From positions 1 through 18,117 of the forward strand of contig JAISVU010000015.1 in NCBI GenBank assembly GCA_031271375.1: 18,117 nt of DNA. The letters run 5' to 3'. Under the pieces are notes generated by a model. The model was not told where the DNA came from, ran no database searches, and worked only from the letters and a program-made list of their open reading frames with translations. The position numbers were made by a program, and so were the translations under genes. This stretch comes from Clostridiales bacterium (GTDB lineage Bacteria > Bacillota > Clostridia > Lachnospirales > WRAX01). Positions 1 to 6,847 of the stretch are shown one piece after another (the stretch's first letter is position 1; every line of letters starts with the position of its first letter).

Positions 1-16
1 CTAAGGGGTGCTGCCT

Positions 17-2434
17 ATGTCCAATAACTTCCTAAATATCCCGGCAGAAATGCGAGATACCCCGCACTGGATTGTTTGGCGTTTGGAAATGAAGCCGGAC
101 AAGAGCGGCGAATTAAAGCTCAGCAAAACGCCATATTCCGTGAATGGCGGTGATGGCAAGGTGAACGACGCCGCGACTTGGGCCAGCTTCACGGACGCGC
201 TGGCGACCTATGAGAAGGGCAAGTATAACGGTTTGGGTTTCGTGTTCACTGATACGCCGTTTGTCGCTGTGGATATCGACGGTTGTTATGACCCTGGGAC
301 AAAGACGTATCGTGAGCTGGCTCTTGACATCGCAAACCGATTGGATAGTTATACTGAGCGCTCACAATCGGGACGCGGCCTGCACATTATTTGCAGGGGC
401 CAGTTACCCGAAGGGCGGCGGCGTAACGGAAATGTCGAGATGTACAGCGCGGCCAGTAAAAGATATTTTGCCATGACGGGGCATATTAGTGGCTCACCAG
501 TGCCAATAAGGGAATGCCAAGCTGATATTGATTTTATCCACAAGAAGTATATTCAACCAGTAGAGACAAAGGCCCCGGCGATTAAGCCCCGCTTGGGTCA
601 GCGGTCAGCAGATTATAACGCTGATATGCAATTCCTTCAAATAGGATTAGAAAAGGACAGTGTATTATCCAGCCTGTGGGCCGGAAACAGGCGTTCCAAT
701 GACGAGAGCGCGAACGATATAGCGCTGGTTAATAAATTGGCGTATTGGTGTAACGGCAACGAAAGCCTTATAGAATCAGCGTTCTACGATAGCCCACACT
801 ATATAGACAAGGACGAAAGCCATTTAAAGAAGTGTGAGCGCCCGGACTACATACAGCGGACGATCCAGAGGGCGGTTAAAGATTTGAATACCACGGCCAG
901 GGACGATAACGGCAGATATAAGAACGAGCAGGCGCGGCGGGAGTTTGCGGAGCCGACACGGGAAAGTAAAATTGCGTCCATCCAGCAGGCGGACACGCCG
1001 CCGGAATGGGAACCACCCATACCGTTTGACAATGTGACCGTTCCGGCGTTTCCGGTTGAGTGTTTTCCGCCGCAGTTAAAGGACTATGTGCTTGCGGTAT
1101 CTGAGGCGACACAAACCCCGGTTGACATGGCGGCAGTTGCCAGCCTTGCGGATATTGCCGTGTGTGTTCAAGGAAAATACAAGGTACAGGCTAAACCAGA
1201 CTGGACGGAGCCGCTTAATCTGTACGTGGCGATTGTGGCGAACCCTGCTGAAAGGAAATCAGCGGTACTGGGCCATATGGCGCGGCCTTTGTATGAATAC
1301 GAACAGATATATAACGAGGCTTCAATGCCAGAAATTAATCAGAGCCGTTTAGAGAAGAAAATGCTTGAAAAAGAGCTTGAAGCTCTCACAAATGAGTTTG
1401 TAAAAAAGGGCGGCAGTAAGGCCGGAGTGCTTGCTAAACAGGATGAGCTAACCAATTTCAAGGAAAAGAAACCGTTGCGGCTTCTGGCCGACGATGTTTC
1501 CCCGGAGGCGTTGACTTCACTCTTGGCAGATAACGGCGGTAACATGTCGGTTATATCATCCGAGGGCGGCATATTTGAGATATTGGCAGGGCGGTACTCT
1601 TCCAGCGTGAACATTGATACATTCCTAAAGTCCCATTGCGGCGACCCTATACGCATTGACAGGAAGGGCCGCGAAAGCGAATATATCCCGGAGCCCTGTT
1701 TAACAACCTTGCTCTGCATACAACCTCAAGTATTGGACGGTATTATGTCAAACGATGTGTTTAGAGGCCGGGGATTAACAGCGCGGTTTTTATACTGCAT
1801 ACCGCAATCAGCGTTAGGCAACAGGCGCTTCGAGGTTGATAATATTCCACAAGGCCATAAAAAGCGATTCCGCCAGCAATGCTTTGATTTGCTGGATATA
1901 AAGAAAGAGAAAGAAACGGAGATTATTACATTGTCGCCGGAAGCGTATTCATTGACAGCAGAATACGCTAACCAGCTTGAGCCCCTCCTTGTGGACGAGC
2001 TTGAGGGTATGTCAGACTTTGCCGGGAAATTGCATGGCGCGGTTTTGCGGATAGCCGGGTTATTACATGTCGTAGAGCAGAATGGCTTTGCCAATGTGGA
2101 GCCAATGAAAGGCGAAACCATGTCTAACGCCATTAAAATAGGTGATTATTTTCTGGCTCACGCTAAGGCGGCTTATCAGCTTATGGGAGCGGATGAGGCA
2201 ATGAAGGACGCTAAGTATATTTTAGCGAAGCTGGAAAAAGAACGCTTTGAGAGAGTAACCAAACGCGATTTTTTGCGGTTGTGCAGGAAATTCAAAAAGA
2301 CGGAGCAGCTTGACGAGCCTCTTAAAAGGCTTATAGAATACAACTATCTAAAAGAACTAAATAAGTCAACAAGCGGTAATAATAGGGTTTTAGAAAGCTA
2401 CATAATTAATCCTTTGATTTACGACTTAGTGTGA
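17..2434 (+). CDS. Phage/satellite primase-helicase (Prim-Pol-like N-terminus, DUF3987 C-terminus)
   Basis: Replication protein of the integrated element, probably priming and unwinding its DNA. About 805 aa. The N-terminal part has the primase-polymerase signature VAVDIDG (Asp86 and Asp88) and SGRGLH (about residues 118-123). A helical middle segment around residues 228-290 precedes a DUF3987 ATPase-like domain from about residue 345. The P-loop position reads NPAERKS (about 409-415), so the usual glycines are mostly missing while the Lys-Ser pair is kept; this is common in my recollection of the family. ATG at 17 is chosen because AAGGGG at 3-8 lies 8 nt upstream; a GTG at 8 would add three residues. 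A TAA at 2-4 may be the stop of the preceding gene. The gene ends at the edge of the repeat at 2431-2493. Family assignment is from recalled motifs. Confidence 0.85.
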   Translation: MSNNFLNIPAEMRDTPHWIVWRLEMKPDKSGELKLSKTPYSVNGGDGKVNDAATWASFTDALATYEKGKYNGLGFVFTDTPFVAVDIDGCYDPGTKTYRELALDIANRLDSYTERSQSGRGLHIICRGQLPEGRRRNGNVEMYSAASKRYFAMTGHISGSPVPIRECQADIDFIHKKYIQPVETKAPAIKPRLGQRSADYNADMQFLQIGLEKDSVLSSLWAGNRRSNDESANDIALVNKLAYWCNGNESLIESAFYDSPHYIDKDESHLKKCERPDYIQRTIQRAVKDLNTTARDDNGRYKNEQARREFAEPTRESKIASIQQADTPPEWEPPIPFDNVTVPAFPVECFPPQLKDYVLAVSEATQTPVDMAAVASLADIAVCVQGKYKVQAKPDWTEPLNLYVAIVANPAERKSAVLGHMARPLYEYEQIYNEASMPEINQSRLEKKMLEKELEALTNEFVKKGGSKAGVLAKQDELTNFKEKKPLRLLADDVSPEALTSLLADNGGNMSVISSEGGIFEILAGRYSSSVNIDTFLKSHCGDPIRIDRKGRESEYIPEPCLTTLLCIQPQVLDGIMSNDVFRGRGLTARFLYCIPQSALGNRRFEVDNIPQGHKKRFRQQCFDLLDIKKEKETEIITLSPEAYSLTAEYANQLEPLLVDELEGMSDFAGKLHGAVLRIAGLLHVVEQNGFANVEPMKGETMSNAIKIGDYFLAHAKAAYQLMGADEAMKDAKYILAKLEKERFERVTKRDFLRLCRKFKKTEQLDEPLKRLIEYNYLKELNKSTSGNNRVLESYIINPLIYDLV

Positions 2435-2493
2435 CTGACGTGACTAGCGTGACTAGAGACTTTTTTACCAGTCACGCGGGTCACGCCAGTCAC
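2431..2493. repeat. Mirror-symmetric iterated inverted repeat, candidate replication origin
   Basis: Three GTGAC words start at 2431, 2440 and 2449, exactly 9 bp apart. Three GTCAC words start at 2471, 2480 and 2489, again 9 bp apart. The whole array is symmetric about position 2462. The arms 2431-2453 and 2471-2493 pair at 20 of 23 positions around a 17-nt centre containing a run of six T. The first repeat overlaps the primase stop codon, and the array ends about 24 bp before the portal ATG. A T-run in the loop rather than after the stem argues against an intrinsic terminator. Origins made of short iterated repeats around an AT-rich core, next to the replication gene, are known in staphylococcal islands; using that model here is inference. 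Confidence 0.8.
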
Positions 2494-2516
2494 ACACACA
2501 CGAAAGGGAGGTTTAC

Positions 2517-3711
2517 ATGCCAAACATCTTTACAAAGCTATTCAAAACCAAGCGCGAGCCAGTAACACAGACGGCGATACTCACCAGCGGCGGGGCGTAC
2601 TTTACGCCCTTTAGCGGGGACGCATACGCGAATGATATATACCGCGCCGCCGTTGACGCTATCGCCCGGAACGCCGCCAAGCTCAAAGGAACCCATGTTA
2701 TCAAGAACGACACCGGGAGAACCGAGGGCGACAGACCGTTGAACCGGTTATTGCAGACCCGGCCCAATCCCTATACAAGCGCCTTTGATATGGTTTATAG
2801 GATGGTTGCTCACTACTATCTGTATAACAATTCCTTCGCTTACTTGCAAAAGGACGACCGGGGGGAGCTGACCGGGATATACCCGCTTCGCCCTTCCTCT
2901 GTGGAGTTTCTTACGGACGTTTCCGGGGAGTTATATGCCCGGTTCCACTTCGATAACGGGAACCAGTACATATTCCCTTACTCGGACGTTATCCACCTTC
3001 GCCGGAATTATAACAGCAATGACCTTTTGGGCGACCAGAACACGGCCTTGCTCCCCGCGCTGGAACTGGCCCACACACAGAACGAGGGCATCATCCAGGG
3101 CATCAAGAGCGGGGCGCATATTCGCGGCGTACTGCGATTCAATACCATGCTGACCCCGGAAAACAAAAAGGCTGAAAAAGACCAGTTTATGAACGATTAT
3201 TTACAGATGGACAATAACGGCGGGGTTATCGCAACCGACAGTAAAATGGATTACTCGCCGCTGAAAATGGAGCCTTACGCCATTGACGATAAGCAGCTGC
3301 AAGCCGCCAAGTCCAAGATTTACGCCTACCTGGGTGTATCAGAGGCTATTGTTACGGGGGCGTACCGGGAGCATGAGTGGGCGGCGTTTTATGAATCGGT
3401 TATTGAACCTATAGCCGTTCAATTATCGCTGGAGTTTACAGCGAAGGTATTTACCGCCCGCGAACAAATCCTTCGGTAATTCTATTGTTTTTGAGGCTAA
3501 CCGCCTACAGTTTGCCAGCGCCAGGACAAAGACGGAGTTAATCCGGGTACTGGCTCCCATGAAACTTCTTACGCGAAATCAGGCATTGGATATTCTGAAC
3601 CTTCCGAGAGTGTCGGACGGCGACGAATATATCCAGAGCTTGAATTATATAGATGCCAGCATTGCTGACAGATACCAATTAGGAAGGGAGGGGAACGGGG
3701 ATGAAGAGTGA
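2517..3711 (+). CDS. HK97-family portal protein, reading frame broken near the 3' end
   Basis: The portal is the dodecameric ring at the capsid vertex through which DNA is pumped. The frame from ATG 2517 (good RBS AAAGGGAGG, 5 nt spacing) encodes 320 residues typical of the family, including RPNPYTSAFD, GIYPLRPSSVE and a C-terminal LGVSEAIV region, and then stops at TAA 3477-3479. The family C-terminus continues in the +1 frame from about 3469: FGNSIVFEANRLQFASA, later SLNYIDASIADRYQLG, ending at TGA 3709-3711. The rejoined protein is about 397 aa, the normal length for this family. The break is explained by one extra base in the AAA at 3466-3468, or by a +1 shift at CTT CGG TAA. Either the gene is inactivated, or frameshifting or a base-call error is involved. 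It heads the capsid module and overlaps the next start by 11 nt. Confidence 0.88.
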
Positions 3712-3862
3712 GTACACAATTAAAGACCTTGCTACTAGATGCCGCGAAATAATATACGGCGTCGTAATTGACTTGGCAAAGGGCCAGCAGGCGGAAGCTG
3801 TTACCGCGCTTGAACGCATGATGCAACAGCTTGAAGCAATCGCCAACGAGGAGGGCAAATAA
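3701..3862 (+). CDS. Small hypothetical protein of the capsid module (53 aa)
   Basis: This short frame is supported by a strong RBS (GGGAGGGG about 8 nt before the ATG), by overlap with the end of the rejoined portal frame, and by an immediately following ATG at 3863. It begins MKSEYTIKDLATRCRE and ends LERMMQQLEAIANEEGK. It looks wholly helical, with no membrane segment and no motif I recognise. Tight packing between portal and connector suggests a virion-assembly or accessory role, but the function is unknown. Confidence 0.7.
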   Translation: MKSEYTIKDLATRCREIIYGVVIDLAKGQQAEAVTALERMMQQLEAIANEEGK

Positions 3863-4144
3863 ATGAGCCTACTAGAAGATGTCAAGCTCGCACTCCGTAT
3901 AACCGGCGACGACTTAGACAGCGAGATAACCGACGTTATAGCCGCCTGTAAAATGGATTTACAGTTGGCGGGGATCATCCTCATAACCGATGATGACCCC
4001 CTCATTAAGAGAGCGGTTATCTTGTATGCCAAAGCCAACGTCGGCTATGACGAGGACAGCGATAAATACCAGCGCTCATATGACGCCTTAAAGATGTCCT
4101 TGAGCTTGGCAGGGGATTACAACGACAGGGGGATGAAGAAGTGA
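3863..4144 (+). CDS. Head-tail connector protein (gp6-like)
   Basis: A 93-aa protein with the pattern of HK97 gp6-like connectors: MSLLEDVKLALRI, then DSEITDVIAACKMDL, then a third helix ending the fold. In the family these proteins form a ring under the portal and adapt the head to the tail. The RBS GAGGAGGG sits 7 nt before ATG 3863. The stop TGA overlaps the GTG start of the protease (GTGA), so the two are likely translationally coupled. Its presence without tail genes means the particle would be able to accept a tail made elsewhere. The family call rests on length, position and recalled sequence pattern. Confidence 0.78.
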   Translation: MSLLEDVKLALRITGDDLDSEITDVIAACKMDLQLAGIILITDDDPLIKRAVILYAKANVGYDEDSDKYQRSYDALKMSLSLAGDYNDRGMKK

Positions 4145-4719
4145 AAGAAACCCGTTTATGCGAGGTAAGGGCCGCAGAACCGGCAGGAGACAGCGGCCTT
4201 ACCCTGACGGGCGTACCGATTGTATACGATACGCCCACAGTGATAGACAGTCCGGCAGGACGCTATACCGAGATTATAAGGCGCGGCGCTTTGGATTCGG
4301 CAGACCTCACCGACGCGCGTTTATTATACAACCACGATTTAACCAAAGTACCGCTGGCGCGAACGCCAAAGACTATGACGCTGGAGCGCGGCCCGGCAGG
4401 GCTTAACATGGCGGCGGTATTGCCTGACACCGAGGAAGCCCGGAGCGTTTACACGGCAGTGAAGCGCGGCGACCTTTCCGGTATGTCATTCGCTTTTAAG
4501 ATACCGCAGGGAGGCGACCGCTGGAACCGGGAAACACGGACGCGGGAAATCCTCAAGATTGAGAAGGTGTACGAAATAAGCATCGTACCTTTCCCGGCCT
4601 ACCCGGAAACCAGCGTAGAGGCGCGGAGTGTGGTACAGGAAATCACTAACGGCATTAAGGCCGATGCACTGATTAAGTGCAATCAAATCTTATTTCACGG
4701 ATTCGTGAAGAAAGGATAA
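4141..4719 (+). CDS. HK97-family prohead maturation protease (U35)
   Basis: Serine protease that trims the capsid protein during head maturation. About 192 aa, starting with GTG at 4141; GGGGG lies 8 nt upstream and the start overlaps the connector stop. It opens with a TLTGVPIVYDTPT strand. The likely catalytic His is His65 in LLYNHDLTKVPLART, and the Ser is in the block RGDLSGMSFAFKI (Ser113 or Ser116). The YEISIVPFPAYPETSVEAR block (about 143-160) is also typical. It lies directly upstream of its presumed substrate, the capsid gene, with only a few bases between them. Confidence 0.9.
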   Translation: MKETRLCEVRAAEPAGDSGLTLTGVPIVYDTPTVIDSPAGRYTEIIRRGALDSADLTDARLLYNHDLTKVPLARTPKTMTLERGPAGLNMAAVLPDTEEARSVYTAVKRGDLSGMSFAFKIPQGGDRWNRETRTREILKIEKVYEISIVPFPAYPETSVEARSVVQEITNGIKADALIKCNQILFHGFVKKG

Positions 4720-4723
4720 CAAC

Positions 4724-5938
4724 ATGAAGTTTAATACAATCCAAGAAGCGTTTAACCACTACAGGACGGCCAGTCTTGCCGATATTGAGAAGCGGGCCGC
4801 AGAGATTAAGGGCATTATAGAAACCGATCCCGCCGCTGATGTTTTAACCCTCAATATCGAAATCAGCGGATTGATGGAGGCAAAGAAGAACCTGGAAGAA
4901 AAGGAACCGGAAAAGCGTTCCGCCGCTCCGGTGCTTAACCCGGTTACGGGCATGAGCTTCACGGCATCGGCCCCGGTAAGCAACAACGATATTTTCAGTT
5001 CTGCGGAATACCGGAGCGCGTTCTACAAGACCATGCTTGAGCAGCCACTCACGCCGGAGGAATCGGCGATTTTCCAGAGAGCGCGGGGGATCATGGCTAC
5101 CGAGAAACGGGCAGCATTTATCTCAACCAGCGAAGCGGCGGCGGTTATCCCGACGCAAACCCTTAACGAGATTTACAAGCTGGCTACCGAGCAGGGAGCG
5201 GCCCTGTCGCTGGTTCGCCGGTTTGATATTCCCGCTAATCTGGCCGTGCCTGTGGCTACGCCGGAGGACGCGGCGGACTGGCATGTTGAAGGCGCCGAGG
5301 TTACGCCGGATAACAAGAAGCCTGTCAGCGTCGTATTTAACGGCTACGAGCTTATGAAGGTTTTCAGCATATCGGCGGCGGCGCGGTCTATGAGCATAGC
5401 CGCTTATGAATCATACTTACAGGCCGAGCTTGCCAGAGTAATGATTACAGCCTTGCAGAGGGCTGTTATCAGCGGCACGGGGAGCGGCCAGCCTGTGGGT
5501 TTGCTTAAAGCCGGGATTATCACAAACACGGTCAGCGGCGCGGCGTCATATGCAACCTTGCTTGAAACGGCGGCGAAGCTCAAAGGCGGGTACGCTCACG
5601 GAGCGACCTGGGCCATGAGTAACGCGACGCTGTATAACAACGTGATGTCCGTTACAGACGCGACAGGGCGGCCCCTGTTCAACGAAACCAGAGACGGGGA
5701 AGTTGACAGGCTCATCGGAAAGCCTATCGCGGTTGACGACTTCATACCTGACGGCACGGTTATATTCGGGAACTTCCAGTATTACGGGATGAACTACCCG
5801 CAGGATATTTTACTGGAAGTCAGCCGGGACAGCTCCTTCCGTAAGGGCTTGATTGATTACCGGGCCTTAGCGGTGTGCGACGGGAAGCCCATTGTCGCCG
5901 ATGCGTTTGTGGCCCTGACGCTTACGCCTACTCCGTAA
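4724..5938 (+). CDS. HK97-fold major capsid protein
   Basis: Main shell protein, 404 aa. Residues 1 to about 70 are charged and helical (IEKRAAEIKGIIETD, EAKKNLEEKEPEKR), which is the scaffolding delta domain expected to be removed by the upstream protease. The mature fold follows, with AAVIPTQTLNEIYKLA, YELMKVFSISAAARSMS, RAVISGTGSGQPVGLL and a C-terminal FVALTLTP strand. The RBS AAAGGATAA is 4-5 nt before ATG 4724. No truncation is seen. This is one of the clearest assignments in the element. Confidence 0.93.
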   Translation: MKFNTIQEAFNHYRTASLADIEKRAAEIKGIIETDPAADVLTLNIEISGLMEAKKNLEEKEPEKRSAAPVLNPVTGMSFTASAPVSNNDIFSSAEYRSAFYKTMLEQPLTPEESAIFQRARGIMATEKRAAFISTSEAAAVIPTQTLNEIYKLATEQGAALSLVRRFDIPANLAVPVATPEDAADWHVEGAEVTPDNKKPVSVVFNGYELMKVFSISAAARSMSIAAYESYLQAELARVMITALQRAVISGTGSGQPVGLLKAGIITNTVSGAASYATLLETAAKLKGGYAHGATWAMSNATLYNNVMSVTDATGRPLFNETRDGEVDRLIGKPIAVDDFIPDGTVIFGNFQYYGMNYPQDILLEVSRDSSFRKGLIDYRALAVCDGKPIVADAFVALTLTPTP

Positions 5939-5939
5939 T

Positions 5940-6086
5940 TTGCGAAGCAGGGATATTTTCTATAACGGTTCCGGGTATTATGACCCTACAGCTGGCGAGG
6001 CCATAAGCAGGGCAGACCCGGAACCGGGAAAGCCAAAGAAGCGCAGACGGCGCAAGAAGAAAAAGAAGGTAGCTAATGGCACATGA
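5940..6086 (+). CDS. Small basic protein between capsid and HNH genes (48 aa, TTG start)
   Basis: The frame opens at TTG 5940, two bases after the capsid stop, and ends at TGA 6084-6086 inside the HNH start region (11-nt overlap). The N-terminal half contains SGYYDPTAGEAI, a pattern I associate with small proteins at this position in Firmicutes phages. The second half is a dense Lys/Arg tail (KKRRRRKKKKK) that should bind nucleic acid. There is no ATG and no clear RBS, and an in-frame TGA at 5916 rules out an upstream start, so translation would depend on re-initiation after the capsid gene. Function unknown. Confidence 0.55.
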   Translation: MRSRDIFYNGSGYYDPTAGEAISRADPEPGKPKKRRRRKKKKKVANGT

Positions 6087-6534
6087 GGAATTTTACAGCA
6101 GTCCAGCGTGGAGACGTTGCCGCAAGGCTTTTATGATAAGCAAGTTTTATCAGTGTGAGCGTTGCGGCGGCGTTGCCGCCCTTGTCCATCATAGGAAACC
6201 TATAACGGCGGCGAACGTGCATGACACGAGCATAACATTGAGTTGGAGTAATCTTGAAGCTGTTTGTCTGGATTGTCATAACAAGGAACACATGACGAAG
6301 GGAACGGCGACAGCGGACGGAATCAGCTTTGACGCTGAGGGGAATGTCGTGTACACGTCGCCAGCGGCGCAGACGCAGGCCAGCGCAGCGCCGGGCCGGG
6401 CCGCAGCACAGGGGCGGGGGCCGGTGGGCAGGGCAGCCCCCCCAGGGGGCAGGCGCAGGGGGCCGGGCGGGAACCGAGCTAGGCTCATAACAAAGCCTCT
6501 CCACTATATAAAAAGTCACAGGAATGGGAGTTGA
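6076..6534 (+). CDS. HNH endonuclease with GC-rich C-terminal extension
   Basis: Phage HNH nucleases at this position assist the terminase in cutting DNA at the packaging site. The core fits the family: FYSSPAWRRCRKAF, a zinc pair CERCGG (about 33-38), HHRKPIT (first catalytic His), SWSNLEAVCLDCHNKEH (second Cys pair and terminal His). The family normally ends soon after FDAEGNVVY. Here the frame runs about 60 residues further through an Ala/Gly/Pro/Arg-rich tail encoded by very GC-rich DNA with a hairpin (6436-6450). The tail may be a genuine extension or coding read-through of a packaging site. RBS AGAAGG is 6 nt before ATG 6076. Confidence 0.85.
   Translation: MAHEEFYSSPAWRRCRKAFMISKFYQCERCGGVAALVHHRKPITAANVHDTSITLSWSNLEAVCLDCHNKEHMTKGTATADGISFDAEGNVVYTSPAAQTQASAAPGRAAAQGRGPVGRAAPPGGRRRGPGGNRARLITKPLHYIKSHRNGS
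6360..6480. other. GC-rich tract with hairpin, candidate packaging (cos) region
   Basis: This stretch differs sharply from its surroundings, with long G and C runs and few A/T. It contains a hairpin with a 6-bp GCCCCC/GGGGGC stem (6436-6441 and 6445-6450) and a 3-nt loop. It lies between the conserved HNH core and the small terminase, where cos-type phages with HNH genes often carry their cleavage region. The assignment is by position and composition only; no overhang sequence can be identified. Confidence 0.35.
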
Positions 6535-6538
6535 TACT

Positions 6539-6847
6539 TTGGTAAACATGCAGTACAATTTACTGGACATAAAAGAGGTTAAAGCGTTTTTGGAGAACAT
6601 ACCAGAAGACAGGAAGATACTTGCCGACGGCCTTGTTAGTAAGCTGGAATACCTCACAAACTTGCTCAACAAGCTGGAAAAGCAGCTGGATGAGGGTTTA
6701 GATGTCGCTTTCGTCCGCGCCTATAACGAGACAATACAGCGCTATGGCATCATTTGTAAACAGCTTGCAGGATTGCTCCCCAGGGCTACGGAAAATCTGA
6801 CGAACGACCCGCTGATTCAGTTCATCGGCAAAGGCGGTAAAAAATGA
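6539..6847 (+). CDS. Small terminase subunit (putative, P27-like)
   Basis: About 102 aa, mostly helical, directly before the large terminase and overlapping it by four bases (ATGA). The C-terminal half (FVRAYNETIQRYGIICKQLAGLLPRA) resembles the DNA-recognition small subunit seen in HNH-TerS-TerL clusters. The start is uncertain. TTG 6539 has GGGAG 8 nt upstream. ATG 6524 has a purine block too close to serve as an RBS and would overlap the HNH gene. ATG 6548 lies too far from GGGAG. Identity rests mainly on position and size. Confidence 0.7.
   Translation: MVNMQYNLLDIKEVKAFLENIPEDRKILADGLVSKLEYLTNLLNKLEKQLDEGLDVAFVRAYNETIQRYGIICKQLAGLLPRATENLTNDPLIQFIGKGGKK

Noticed and set aside
2431..2493. 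The inverted repeat as a Rho-independent terminator of the primase gene.
   Set aside because: The T-run is in the loop; the DNA after the right arm is CA repeats followed directly by the portal RBS.
6073..6672. A 199-codon minus-strand open frame opposite the HNH and small terminase genes.
   Set aside because: It is a shadow of the GC-rich HNH tail; the + strand frames carry recognisable motifs and RBSs.
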